This document shows positions 33,416 to 44,562 of a stretch of DNA of 64,000 bases, in pieces. Under the pieces are notes generated by a model that worked only from the letters and a program-made list of their open reading frames with translations, was not told the DNA's origin and searched no databases. The DNA is from Gnetum montanum. Taxonomy: Eukaryota; Streptophyta; Gnetopsida; Gnetales; Gnetaceae. Each line of letters opens with the position of its first letter. Position 1 is the stretch's first letter. The stretch covers positions 261,492 through 325,491 of the forward strand of contig MNCI01010845.1 of NCBI GenBank assembly GCA_015680685.1, read 5' to 3'. The position numbers were made by a program, and so were the translations under genes.

Positions 33416-35102
33416 GGCTCTGTCACATTCCAAAAAGTAAATGAAACTAAAAAGTTGGGAGAATTTAAGTTAACAATTATCTTTAATTCTAATAAAAATA
33501 TAGTAACTAGTAAATTTTAAACATTTCCTTGGGATTTTGTTGCTACTGCCAATCCGTTGTTGCTAGTGGTACCCATTGCCCGGCAAGAAAACCCTAGCCA
33601 CCACCAAAACATATTCTTGTGCCACTATAACCTCACTCCACCCCATGTCTATCTAATGCCATTGGAGGAAGGAGAGAAAAATACAGCCTACCATTCCTCT
33701 TGCCATGCATTTGATGTGGTAGAGGGAGAGTGACCATCATTCCACCTACCACGCACATCGCTATGGTAGAGAGAGTGTGTGAGTATGTGATGAACCCCAC
33801 TGCAACAACATGTTTCCATAGTTTCTTGCAATTCCATGCACACATTGGTTTGGGCATGCCTACCACTATAGCTTTTTCCTCTGTTTGCCATCATTTACCA
33901 CACATGTAGCCACCAAAAGAGAGAGAGAGAGATCCTACACTATTCAATGCATCGCTTGCTGCTATCACACATCATGCACTACTAGCTGCAACTCACTACA
34001 ACTTCAACTCTTGTTGTTGCAGCTAATTGGTGTTAGCAGCTTTCATGCATAGTTGGCCATTGCTTGTGTGTAGTCATCATCAAGAGAGAGACCTAGAACG
34101 CCTTTGCTGACTATTTCCAAAACATGCCATGTGCATCGATGTTGAAGAAAGAAAGGACCTGAGATCTGTCACTTCTCTAGAGAGAGGAGGCACTCCCCTT
34201 TCTACCTATAACCATGATCACCACTACCACATGCCCTACCAAAAAGATGGAAGTCTTTTAGATCCCCCTTTTTGTTAGTCATGGTCACCTTTTATAGCTA
34301 TCGTTGCATTGGTTACACCACTCTCCTATTGCATTTGCCACCTTCTGTTGTAGTTATGTCCATACCTACCAAGGGAGGCTACCCAATTATCTCTACATTC
34401 TATTTCTTTCTAGATGATAACTTTGTCTCTTGTAAGCTACTCCCACCAGTGCCATGAATGTCCACATCTACCACTCATCAACGTCTGCCATTAATGTCAG
34501 TGGTTACTGCAACATCGGTTGTGCCACTCTCCTACCCACATTCCACGTTCACCTAGAGCTGTTACCACATCAACCACCTCTATTCATACATTACGTCTAC
34601 CTCCTAGGACGTTATGTTGACCACTTGCATGACCACCACCATCATCAGTTATGTGTGTTTCCCATGTAACATCCTATGAAACATATACAGCCAGCCCACG
34701 TTGTCCACATAAGCATTTAGAATATCGAGGGGATATCCTGATAGACCATACAAAAAAGGAGTAGATGAAGATCATTATTATTATTATTATTACTACTATT
34801 TGTTTTTTCTGGATGGCTAGAGTAACCTCCAGGTTTACATTGAGAAATCTAAAATGCCATAGTGTGTGACTCGTAGGCAAACCATGTTTTCATAACAATA
34901 AAAAAATTATATTTTATTGCTAAAAACTTTATTGAAAATTTCTATAGGTTCTTTTGAGCTTGCTTTTATTTCCATTTCCGTTTTTTGATTTAATTCCTTT
35001 TCAAGTAAACATCTCTTATCCAATAAAGTTTACATTCTAGAACACACAATGTTATTGTTGATCATGGCCCTATGCCTAGCATGGGTGATGTTGGCATCAA
35101 CA

Positions 35103-35118
35103 CTTAACCCCCAAACTC
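35103..35118 (-). other. Polypurine tract of element C
   Basis: On the minus strand GAGTTTGGGGGTTAAG directly precedes the LTR start TGTTGATGCC. Confidence 0.65.
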
Positions 35119-36520
35119 TTAATTGCATGCAAGTGTAAGGATAACAAAAAAACCATAGAAATTTTAAATGGGGATGCAACAGATAGATGATTAAAAACAT
35201 CACAAAATAGAAAAATTGAAAATTGAAAGTAAACTATATTGATCTAAACATGATTAAAATAACCATATCATCAATAGAGAACTAGATGTGGGCCACCCTT
35301 ACCACACCATCTTATTTAATTAAGACAAAAATATCTACTCTTTATAAATCATAACTTTAACTAGATAGATATTTTATATATATAATTAAGATCTCATTCC
35401 CAATCTTCTCACAAGGAAAAAGTAAAAAGTATGTGAACTACTTTATGCACAAGACCTATACTAAACTTCATGAAGAGAACATGCTTTTTTTAAGATCATA
35501 GCTAGCCATAACTTTTGGATTTTTCCTTGGGATCTTTTTTCTCTTTCTTAAATTTTGGGAAAATAGGTTTAAAAGGGGAAATGGAGATTAGGGTGAGGAT
35601 TGCTACTAGATCTCATCACACTCAAAAACTCATTACACTACCAATGAACATGGTCCTCATTCTTTTTTCTTTTGTTTCTCTTTTTTTTTATTTGAGGAAA
35701 CTTTGCTTATGGTGTATTTCATTCTTAAGGTAGGAATTCCAACATGTGTCTGGCCAATTAGCTACACTACCAAATAACATGATCCTTTCAAAACTTTGCC
35801 CATGGTGCAATTCAACCATCATGTATGTGCCTTTTAATTACTATCTAGATGGCATCATAGCAAGTCTCTTGGGTGGCTAAGGGTTCTCAAGTGGAGATGA
35901 ATACACTTCATTCTATTGATCATAGGGTAGCCATGGATCATCACACTTGAGGGCTGGGGCTTATGATAGAGAAAATAGCATTTTCCAAGGTCACCTAGTG
36001 ATTGTGGCTAACCATTCTCCAACATCACATATCCTACACCCACATGATCATGATGATAGCATGATAAGTTAGCATAAAGCCTATCCTCCATAATCCAACA
36101 TAACAAATAAAACTAAAACCTTGTAAAAGGTTAGGAAGAATCATAACATTATTGAAATATGTAATATAAAGGAGATTTAATGTAATAGTAACATGATATA
36201 TCATATAAAGCATTATGCTTACATTATTTTCCAATGGTGTTATGAAGATGCAATGCCTAGTAACTCAAATGATCATAATGATTATTAAATTCATATGAAA
36301 TGCACAAATCAAACCAAAGTCAATATGCTAAGAAAAAAAATGATAAAAATGCAAAGAAAATATGCAAATGCAACTATATACAAACGAAATTCATAGTGAA
36401 GAGAAAGAAAACATGCAACTAAGGATCTATCAAGTGTCCACATGAGGCACATGAGTAGAAATGCTTTGGATAAAATGCATTAAAATTTCTAGATAACTTA
36501 TATCCCTACAAATTAACAAT
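35119..36520 (-). other. 3' spacer of element C
   Basis: AT-rich region between the pol C-terminus and the polypurine tract. Only short frames without motifs are present; nothing can be assigned. Confidence 0.5.
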
Positions 36521-36960
36521 TTTGTGAACATTGGAGCTAATGACATTTGTAACTTGGAATAGGCCTAATCACATATGAGAAAACTTACTTTGAGGACCTA
36601 TTTGACCAAATGCTCTATTTCTCTTAAGGACTAGATCTCCTATTTTAAGGACTTTACCTGAATATCTCTTATTAAACCACCTTTTAACAATTTGTTAATG
36701 ATCAAGATTACAAAAATCAATACATGATCATAATTTGCTTGTTCATTTTGTATCAGCCACTAAATTTGATGTCCAACTTGAATATTTCATAAGATGAATA
36801 AGTTTAGATTCTAAAAGTTCATCAAGTTCTTCTTCCATCTAAGTTTCAATCTTAGGTTTAATAGATCTAAATTTTTGTAAGTCATCAAATATAGCTTCTC
36901 TAGGAACATATTCAATGGTTATGTTGTCAAAATTTGGCACACCTTCTAATGTTTTAAGGA
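36520..36960 (-). pseudogene. RT start fused to pol C-terminus in element C
   Basis: The minus-strand frame reads GVPNFDNITIEYVPREAIFD (about 36930), EEELDELLESKLIHLMKYSS, WTSNLVADTK and CIDFCNLDH, which are the first RT blocks. Without a break in frame it passes at about 36700 to QIVKRWFNKRYSGKVLKIGD, LVLKRNRAFG and FQVTNVISSNVHKIVNL, the domain that follows integrase in gypsy pol. The RT catalytic half, RNase H and integrase are therefore missing. A few TAG stops are also present. It cannot make an active enzyme. Confidence 0.82.
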
Positions 36961-37239
36961 ATAGGATCTCATTTATATTTTGTCCTCCCCTAAATATGGT
37001 GGGTTATTGAGAAGAAATCCCTTTCCATTATGTTGATGATAAGACAAGGTATCTTCATAGATCTCTTCACCTTCTCTAGAAGTTTGATAGGGTTGGGTGG
37101 AATTTGTATGAGAAAAAGGATTTATTTTTGTAATTTCACTCACATGATCATTTATAACATGTTCACCATGTTCAACCTCAATAACTCTAATATAAAGATT
37201 ACTGTTTTGATTTTTCCAAAGATTGATTTTGCTAATTGA

Positions 37240-38200
37240 ATGTTGTAACTACTTGTTTATAGAAAGGTTCTCTTGGTATGATCATATATTAAAAGTTTCC
37301 TTTGATAAGGATTAATAGTTATGAGAAATTTGACCTAAAGGAGCTCTCAAACTTGGATCCAAAAGTCCTAGATAAGAGCACACCATAACTAGGTGACATA
37401 TCAACTACCAAAATATCCATATAACATATAAACATAGGGTATTATTTAAGTTGTACTTTCACTCCTTTTAATGACCCTACTACAGGTACATTAGACCCAT
37501 CAAGTTGTATCACACTTCTCATTCGCAGTAGCATCCATGCTCCTATGGTTGTACATACCTCAAGTGGCATGACACTAACAGTTGCTCCTGAATCCATAAA
37601 AAAATTATGAATATTCTTCCTAAAATAAGTAGATTTATTAGGAAAGGATGTTTCTCTTTCTTGCTTATCATGGAATTACTTGCATTTTGTAATGATAATG
37701 CATTAGGACTTTTTGTGAAGTGAACTTGCCTTTCAAGGATTGGGGATTTTTCTTTATTGGTTTCAAGTGTACAAGCTATCTTTTGAATCACATCTTTCAT
37801 TTCATTAAAATGTAAAAGGTCATACATTAAAATGTTGGCTTTAATTTTCTTCAAATCCTCAACTAGATCATAAGTCTTATGTTCATCTTTTGTTTCTTGT
37901 TGAGGTGGAGTTCTTCTAAGTATAGAAGGGTGGTTTGATCATTATGGGGCATTTTCTTAGGATGGTTTGGTTTGATTACTAGTGTTATTTTGGCTAGGGG
38001 CTCTCTTGTTTGGAGAAGTATAAGGATCATTCCTAGTTTGTTGTTGTGTGTTGTTTATAATGTCACTAAGTTTACGGTAGTGAGTGTTATGTGGATTGGG
38101 ATCACTTACCATAACTTATTCCAATGAGGGAACGTCTTCATTCTCTGCTTCATGGGGTATGTTTAGGACCATAATTAGGAACTTCCCATTTTGTTGACCT
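37240..38200 (-). pseudogene. Protease region of element C
   Basis: The segment 37854-37620 reads KANILMYDLLHFNEMKDVIQ and VHFTKSPNALSL, the usual lead-in to this protease. In the neighbouring frame, minus-strand ATGGATTCAGGAGC at about 37585-37598 gives MDSGATVSVMPLEVC, an intact D-S-G active site. A frame shift just before it and stops after it break the gene. The C-terminal part (VCSYLGLLDPSLRAPLGQIS) extends to about 37300. Confidence 0.78.
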
Positions 38201-39110
38201 TGGGCATTGTCATCATATAATGCTAGAAATTTAGGACAATTTTTCTTAGAATGTTGCTTAGTGTTATAGAGACAATAATAATCATCATTAATTGATGTAC
38301 TTGACTTTTCAAATTGTATGGGAACCTTGTCGTTGTTTCACTTCAATTCAACTACTTCATTAGAAAGCTTTTGAAGTGAAGTCAATATCTAGGTCATTTG
38401 ATTTTGAATTTGAGTTGTAAGTTCAACAGGATTGGATATCCCATTTGGGATTATGGTTAATTGGATTAAGGCTTTTGATTGGTCATCATTCAAACCAATG
38501 TTAGATGGTAGAAATAAAGAAGATGTGCGATCTTGAAAATAGTTATCTATAGGTTGAGTCATTTGAAGGAGAGTGGAAGTTGGAAACATAGTATTGGTCA
38601 TTGGAAAAGTTGGTAAAGGTAGAGGACTAGATTGCATAGGGTTACTAACACTCATCATTCCAAATTGGGTTTGAATGCTATTCATGAGGGTAATTTCTTC
38701 TAACTCAATGGTTTTCTCCATCGCTCCCTAATGACATAGGCAAAGAATGCGTGAATGATAGAGAGATAGAAGTTGAGGATACCATTAGGTTGCAAATGCA
38801 TCTCATTTGACACATAGGCAAGTTTATGGAGAAATCTTAAGTTGTAGCTATAAACATTCTCTTTAGCTATTTTTCTTAATCTTGTGAAATTGCTTGATGC
38901 TATGGCCGAGCTTGTGAACTCATTGAACTGAAGCAAAAACTTATTTTTGAATTCTTTCCATGAGTTAATAAAGGCATTAGGGAGCATAAAAAACCATTGG
39001 ATGGATTTGCTCCTGAAGGTTGTCACAAATACCCTACATGCTATGTCATTTTGTACAATGTTATGGATGTTCAGTAATGTTATGAATTTATGTTCTAAAG
39101 TGATTTTGGG
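38201..39110 (-). pseudogene. gag of element C (broken)
   Basis: The 39026-38700 segment reads FRSKSIQWFFMLPNAFINSW, KEFKNKFLLQF, ENVYSYNLRFLHKLAYVSNE and HLQPNGILNFYLS, a typical retrotransposon Gag core. The next frame (38721-38389) is a linker rich in Met, Pro and Thr. A knuckle-like CLYNTKQHSKKNCPKF at about 38245-38295 keeps the last His and Cys of a CCHC zinc knuckle, but the second Cys reads Asn. One frame change at about 38710 and a few stops are seen. Confidence 0.85.
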
Positions 39111-39939
39111 ATATCCTGATAGTTGGTGAAGTTAAAGGGGTTGCTCACCAAGAGAGCTGGGGGTTGATTGGCTACCATCTAGTTTGAGTTCTTTTAGAGA
39201 TAAAACTTGGAAAATGTGAAGCTCATTGTTTTCTTAATGTAAAGTGATAAGTACCTAGTTGGTTAGGGGTAGGAGTAAAAGCTATTTTTTGGGATGAAGA
39301 TTTGATCATAAAATGAAAAATATCAGGAAATGTAAAATGCTAATAAAATATAAAATTAAATAAGATAGAAAAAAATTTAAATACTATATTTTTATCTTTA
39401 AAAGAAAAATTGAAATCACAATATATATAAAATTTAAAAGGAAAGTAATGAAACGCAAAATTTTAGAAAAGTAAATTTAAAATTGAACAATTAATGAAAA
39501 AAACCTCACCAAAGTTGGGGCTAAGGCAAGGATCGCCAGAGTATAAATTTGGGAACCAAAAAATGAAACTAAAATAGAGAAATAAAACCTTAAATATGTG
39601 ATTGTTATCTATAACCAGTATAAGAAATAGGCCACTAAATGTTTGGGTAACCAAAATAGGAAAATAAAATATTTTAACAGAAAAAAAATTTTAAGGTAGA
39701 AAAAATTAGATAGTAACTAAAAATAAATGATTGTCACCAATATAGAAAACTACAATAGGAAAGTTAAAGTTCAGAGAAACTGAATAGGAAAAATAGATAT
39801 TCAGAAACTATAAAGTAGATGATAGAATAGAAATAGGGAAAATGAAATTTTTGGGAAATGGAAATAGAATAGGATCAGGAAAAGAACAAAAAAAATGATA
39901 TTTTAGGAAATAGAAATGGAAAACAAAGGTTGAAAAATA
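39111..39939 (-). other. 5' leader of element C
   Basis: A-rich on the plus strand (repeated GGAAAATAAAAT-like words). No coding motif is visible. It lies between the primer site and gag. Confidence 0.5.
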
Positions 39940-39952
39940 GCCCTCAACACCA
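39940..39952 (-). other. Primer-binding site of element C (candidate)
   Basis: On the minus strand TGGTGTTGAGGGC begins six bases inside the 5' LTR end. It has the leading TGG and resembles the B and D primer sites only in part. The tRNA is not assigned. Confidence 0.5.
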
Positions 39953-39958
39953 AAAAGG

Positions 39959-41745
39959 TGTTGATGCATTAATTTTGGACACACCAACACCTAGAAAAAA
40001 CTCATTTAAGGAGACTATTACCTAGGGTGCCTCCCATATGGGTATGAAAACCCAAGAATAGTTTCAACTGGAGAGGGATATGTCATGTTCCAAAAAGTAA
40101 ATGAAACTGAAAAGTCAAAAGAATTTAAATTAAACAATTATCTTGAATTTTAATGAAAATATATTAACTAGTAAATTTTAAACTTTTCCTTGCTTTCCTG
40201 CTATTGTAGGCTAGTTCGTTGTTGCCAGTGGTGCCCATTGCTAGGCAGGAAAACCCTGACCATCATCTAAATGTGTGCTTGTGCCACCATAACCTCACTC
40301 CACTATGTGTCTACTATCTAATGCCATTGGAGGAAAGAGACAAAAAAAGACCTTGTCATTCCTCTCGTCATGCATTTGATGGGGTAGAGGGAGAGTGACA
40401 ATTGTTCCTCCTACCACGCGCACTACTATCGTAGAGTGTGTGTATGTGTGTGATTGACCTTGCTATAGCAATGCACTATCATAGTTGGTTGCAATGCCAC
40501 ACACACGCTGGTTTGGGCATGCATGCCACTATAGTTTGTGCCTTTGTCCACCATCATCTACTGCACATGTAGCTACTAGGAGAGAGAGAGATCCCATGCT
40601 ATTCAATGTGCCACCTATCACTGTCACATGTTGTATGCCTCTACTTGTAGCTCACTGCAACATCAACTCTTACTATTATAGCTAATTGTTGTCTATAGCT
40701 CCTACCCACCATTGACTATTACTAATGCATGCATCTCCTATATGTGTGTTTTCTATCTTGCATGTAGCTGTCATTGAGAGAGAGAGATCTAGAACCCCTT
40801 TGCTGACTAGTGTTGGAATGTGCCAAATGCACTACTATTGAAGGAAGGAAGAACCTAAGATTTATTCCTACTCCAGAGAGAGGAGGCACTCCCCTTTTTT
40901 CCTGTAACTATGATTGCCACTACCATGCACCCTACTAGAGAGAGGAAAGGTTGCTGAATTTCCCTTTTTATTGGTCATGACAACCTTTTATAGCCACCAT
41001 TGCATTGGTTATGTGACTCTCCTACTACATATACCACCTTCTACTAGAGTTATGTCTGTAGTTGCCCAAGGAGGCCACCTAATGATCCTTGCTTTCTTTT
41101 TTGATCTAGCTAATAACTTCATCTCTTATAAGCCACTCCTTCTACTACCATGAATGTCCATGTCCACCACTAACATCGATGGTTACTACAATCTTGGTTA
41201 CACCACTCTCCTACCAACATCCTACCTTCACTTGTGGCCACTACCACGTCACCCACCTTCATTCACATATTACATCCACAACCCAAGGTGTTATGTCCAC
41301 CACTTGCATGACCACCACCACTGTCGGTTACATGCATTACCAGCATAATGTCCCACAAAATGCCTATAGCTAGCCCACATTGTCCACATAAGCATTTAAA
41401 ATATCAAGGTGATATCTTGCATAGACCATATAGAAAAGGAGTAGAAGATGACCATAATTATTATAATTATAATTATAATTATTTATTTTTTAGGGTGGCT
41501 AGGGTAACCTCCAAGTTTACATTGAGAACTCTAAAATGTTATAGTGTGTGACTCATAGGCAAACCATGTTGTAATAACAATAAAAACATTTACTTTTGGT
41601 TGCTAACTTTCTCAAAAATTTCTATAGTTGCTTTTCAATTTTCTTTTATTTTCATTTTCAGTTTTCAATTTAATTACTTTTCAAGTAAACATATCTTATC
41701 CAACAAAGTTTACATTCTAGAACATGTAATGTTATTGTTGATCAT
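39959..41745 (-). repeat. 5' LTR of element C, main part (continues at 55859-55895)
   Basis: It starts TGTTGATGC and aligns along its length with the other LTR. The minus-strand TATA box CTATAAAAGG is at 40984-40993, a GAGA tract at about 40579-40590 and an AT-rich trinucleotide-like tract at 41455-41485. Element D interrupts it 37 bp (plus the duplicated ATCAT) from its U3 end; the last piece, 55859-55895, ends GGCATCAACA. Confidence 0.9.
41741..41745. repeat. Target-site duplication of element D, left copy
   Basis: ATCAT precedes TGTAACGACA and recurs at 55854-55858. The uninterrupted LTR has GTTGATCATGGCCC at this place (about 35057-35070). Confidence 0.93.
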
Positions 41746-41969
41746 TGTAACGACAGAAAATGTCGGCAGCTGGAAATACCGACCGAGATTCCGTGTATAC
41801 AGTTTTAACCATGGATCCATGCGAGGGCTATGCTGGAAAAAGAGAATTCGTGGCGCCCTGAACGGTCTTGTCAATCAGACAGGGACTTACGGGTCAGTAA
41901 AACGATGAAGACTACAGATCTTTGCATACTACGATCTAATTCGAGGAATCGTAAAATGAGGGGAAAACG

Positions 41970-42390
41970 NNNNNNNNNNNNNNNNNNNNNNNNNNNNNNN
42001 NNNNNNNNNNNNNNNNNNNNNNNNNNNNNNNNNNNNNNNNNNNNNNNNNNNNNNNNNNNNNNNNNNNNNNNNNNNNNNNNNNNNNNNNNNNNNNNNNNNN
42101 NNNNNNNNNNNNNNNNNNNNNNNNNNNNNNNNNNNNNNNNNNNNNNNNNNNNNNNNNNNNNNNNNNNNNNNNNNNNNNNNNNNNNNNNNNNNNNNNNNNN
42201 NNNNNNNNNNNNNNNNNNNNNNNNNNNNNNNNNNNNNNNNNNNNNNNNNNNNNNNNNNNNNNNNNNNNNNNNNNNNNNNNNNNNNNNNNNNNNNNNNNNN
42301 NNNNNNNNNNNNNNNNNNNNNNNNNNNNNNNNNNNNNNNNNNNNNNNNNNNNNNNNNNNNNNNNNNNNNNNNNNNNNNNNNNNNNNNNNN
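41970..42390. other. Assembly gap (421 N)
   Basis: The run of Ns lies wholly inside the 3' LTR of element D. The matching segment of the 5' LTR (54649-55291) is 643 bp. Confidence 0.99.
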
Positions 42391-42463
42391 CATTACACTC
42401 ATTCGCGTTGCGTTGCGTGTATGAGCGTAATCCGGTATAAAAAACAACAGGCTCAAAATTGTT

Positions 42464-42708
42464 TTACGCTTACTACGCAGCTGCGCGTAACAAAGCGTAG
42501 ACAATGTCTAATTTACGCTTGCTACGCAGCTGCGTGTAACGAAGCGTAAACAATGTGTAATTTATGCTCATTGCGCAGCTACGCGTGACGAAGCGTAAAC
42601 AATGTGTAATTTACGCTCATTACGTAGCTGCGCATGACGAAGCGTAAACAATGTGTAATTTACGCTAATTATGCAGCTACGCGTGACGAAGCGTAAACAA
42701 TGCTTGGT
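42464..42708. repeat. 49-bp palindromic tandem repeats, 3' LTR of element D
   Basis: Five units start at 42464, 42513, 42562, 42611 and 42660. Each has outer arms TTACGCT and AGCGTAA around an inner dyad ACGCAGCTGCGT, then an ACAATGTGTAAT-like linker. They lie upstream of the TATA position on the minus strand, in U3. Confidence 0.92.
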
Positions 42709-42943
42709 GATGAAATATGCAATAGTACGCACTGCCGCGTAATGAGTGTAAAGACAAGTTATCCACGCGTCATGAGAAAAAGTGTCGAACTGTTGCGCTT
42801 CTCTAGCCTTTGACTATTTTGGAGCTTATTATGCTCATTACGCTGCCATGCGTAACAGAACGTAAACTTTTCCGTGAACAAAGCTGATGCGCATTCTTGC
42901 TTAAATTGCGAATCTTCGCCTGAGGCCGACTCGTGATTTTCAT

Positions 42944-43018
42944 GGTGTTTCAATGGCCCCTCTTTGTTGATGGTTGGAGGGCTTACCCGAAAGACGTCGA
43001 CAAAGAATGCGAAACACC
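42944..43018. other. Inverted repeat enclosing the polypurine tract, element D
   Basis: Outer arms GGTGTTTC (42944-42951) and GAAACACC (43011-43018) are perfect complements. Inner arms CTCTTTGTTGATG (42960-42972) and CGTCGACAAAGAA (42994-43006) are near complements. The minus-strand polypurine tract AAAGAGGGGCCAT lies between the inner arm and the LTR. It is the same structure as 13561-13637 in B, although the loop differs. Confidence 0.8.
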
Positions 43019-44055
43019 GAATTGGCAAAAGCAAGAACAACGTTCATCCACGGCTACTCAAGTGTTTCCCTGTCAACATGGAAGAGCAAAATCTGAAGGT
43101 ATGGAAGATAGGAGGATATAACTGGAAACAGGTTCGGGGAAGATGCAAAATGAGTTATGATGGTAGGGGCATGGAATACGCTCGTACGCACAGAAACGTA
43201 CGTTCGTTTATGTCAACAGGAATTCTTTCAGACGAGCGTAGCGCATCAATTTAAGATTTCTCTATTACAGATTGTAGCAGGAATGCGTGCAAAAGGAGCA
43301 TGGCGCATCACTTCTGCGATGTCTCTGCTAGCGTGAGTGCGGAAAATGAATACTTGCGTATGTAGGTTTTGCGTATGGGAACTGGGTGGTGGGGATGAAG
43401 GAAACTAGAGCTAAGGGTAGGATTATGAGAGGTATAGGGGTGCCCAGCTAAGTGGTCGGGCAAACCTGAGCAGCCATTTCAACATGTTGTTGTACTTTCA
43501 CCGCTCAAATGGATGCACCTTTGGACGACATTTTCCGAGGCAAGTAACCTGCAATCACAAAAGAAAATAGAGGACACCATTACTCATACACAAGAGGCGA
43601 GGTTCTTGAAACAAGCACCTTTTGATGTGAGATAGAGCGAATGGGTTGTAAAGAAGGTGCAGGAGCACGGGGGTGGAGCCGCCAATCCTGACGATTGGCT
43701 CTGCATATCTTCGCCAAAAGGCATCAGACACAGTGCAGCTAACTGGCTGCATGAGGAATCGGCCAGATTAATCTGTGAAGCTGGCGTCCGATAGCGATGA
43801 TTGGCAGAGATTCTAGAGCCCGTTGCCAATGAGGATTTCGTTGGGGCTCTGACTGGCGGGGCTAAACTCTCAGAGGTACTACCGCTGCGGCGGGAGTGGT
43901 GGCGGCATCTCCGAGGGATCAGTAAGATGCCTCTTAGCTTATCTGAGGAATCAGTAGGATGCCAATGGGGTGGTGACGCTAGGGCTATCTCAGCATCCCA
44001 CCCCGTCTGCTGTGCAGCTGTGCAAAAATGATCACGCTCGCTTGAATATGGTAGC
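43019..44055 (-). other. 3' untranslated spacer of element D
   Basis: This region between the polypurine hairpin and array A has no frame with recognisable motifs on either strand. It contains repeated TACGTACG/ACGCTCGTACGC-type words near 43178-43205. Confidence 0.5.
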
Positions 44056-44059
44056 AGCC

Positions 44060-44530
44060 TGTAAGTCCCAGTTTTAACTCCTGGTAGACTGTCGTTACTA
44101 GTTTTAAGTCCCAGCAGACCATGGTCCTAGTTTAAAGTCCGGGCAGACCGAGAAGTGCTAATTTTACGTCGTAGCGGACGGTGGTATGTCTGATTTATGG
44201 TCTCAGCAGACTGTGTTGTGGATTCCAGTTTCGTGTCATGGCCCAGGGACAGATCTGTGCTGGTTTTACGTCTCAGCAGACGGCTACTTACCTGTGCCAG
44301 TTTAACGTCGTGGCGGACGCGTGCAAAAGATGCCAATTTTTTGTCTTGGCGGACCTGTACAACATTGCCAGTTTTACGTCGTAGCGGACAGTTACCACTT
44401 GCCAGTTTAGCGTCATGGCGGACGCGTGCAAGGCATGCCAGTTTTACATCATAGCAGACGGTCAGTGTTAGTTTAACGTCGTAGCGGACGCGTGATGCCA
44501 GTTTTACGTCATAACGGACGAGTACTGCCA
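44060..44530 (-). repeat. Irregular hairpin-repeat array A, element D
   Basis: About 14 units have the consensus CAGTTTTACGTC-GTAGCG-GACG: a constant CAGTTTWA, then a 4-bp stem CGTC/GACG around a 6-nt loop. Units are 28-37 bp apart with unrelated linkers. Variants include GTC-CCAGCA-GAC and GTC-TTGGCG-GAC. It begins directly after the pol stop region. Confidence 0.85.
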
Positions 44531-44562
44531 TACCTGCTGTCGACACCGTAGATGCTGCTAGA

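Larger units (their letters stand above)
31265..33420. repeat. Target-site duplications of solo LTR S
   Basis: GGCTC at 31265-31269 and again at 33416-33420 immediately flank the solo LTR. The uninterrupted LTR of element C has a single copy at the matching place (GGGATA TGTCA). Confidence 0.88.
31147..35102 (-). repeat. 3' LTR of element C, interrupted by solo LTR S
   Basis: Pieces 31147-31269 and 33421-35102 join to a continuous copy of the LTR at 39959. The join is supported by GGGTGCCTCCCATATGGG and GAGAGGG before the break and TGTCACATTCCAAAAAGTAA after it, which run together at 40020-40100 in the other LTR. The minus-strand TATA box CTATAAAAGG is at 34288-34297. A trinucleotide tract of ATT/ACT type lies at about 34769-34800. 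The end GGCATCAACA is at 35093-35102. Confidence 0.9.
41746..42952 (-). repeat. 3' LTR of element D (contains assembly gap)
   Basis: It starts TGTAACGACA and ends GGTGTTTCA. The sequenced parts, 224 bp before and 562 bp after the Ns, are exactly as long as the matching parts of the other LTR. Five 49-bp palindromic repeats are at 42464-42708. Confidence 0.93.

Noticed and set aside
34769-34800. Trinucleotide microsatellite (ATT type) in the LTR of element C
   Set aside because: Real but trivial; the other LTR has a different AT repeat at 41455-41485 and no function is implied.
41830-42549. Long reading frames on both strands across 41830-42549
   Set aside because: They exist only because the run of Ns was translated as open sequence inside an LTR.
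43801-44031. Plus-strand 76-codon frame that might be a second antisense gene
   Set aside because: No counterpart in element B and no motif; lies in the 3' spacer.
44060-44530. Regularly recurring short repeats resembling a CRISPR array
   Set aside because: Spacing is uneven, repeats are imperfect, the sequence is plant nuclear DNA and the array lies in a retrotransposon spacer.
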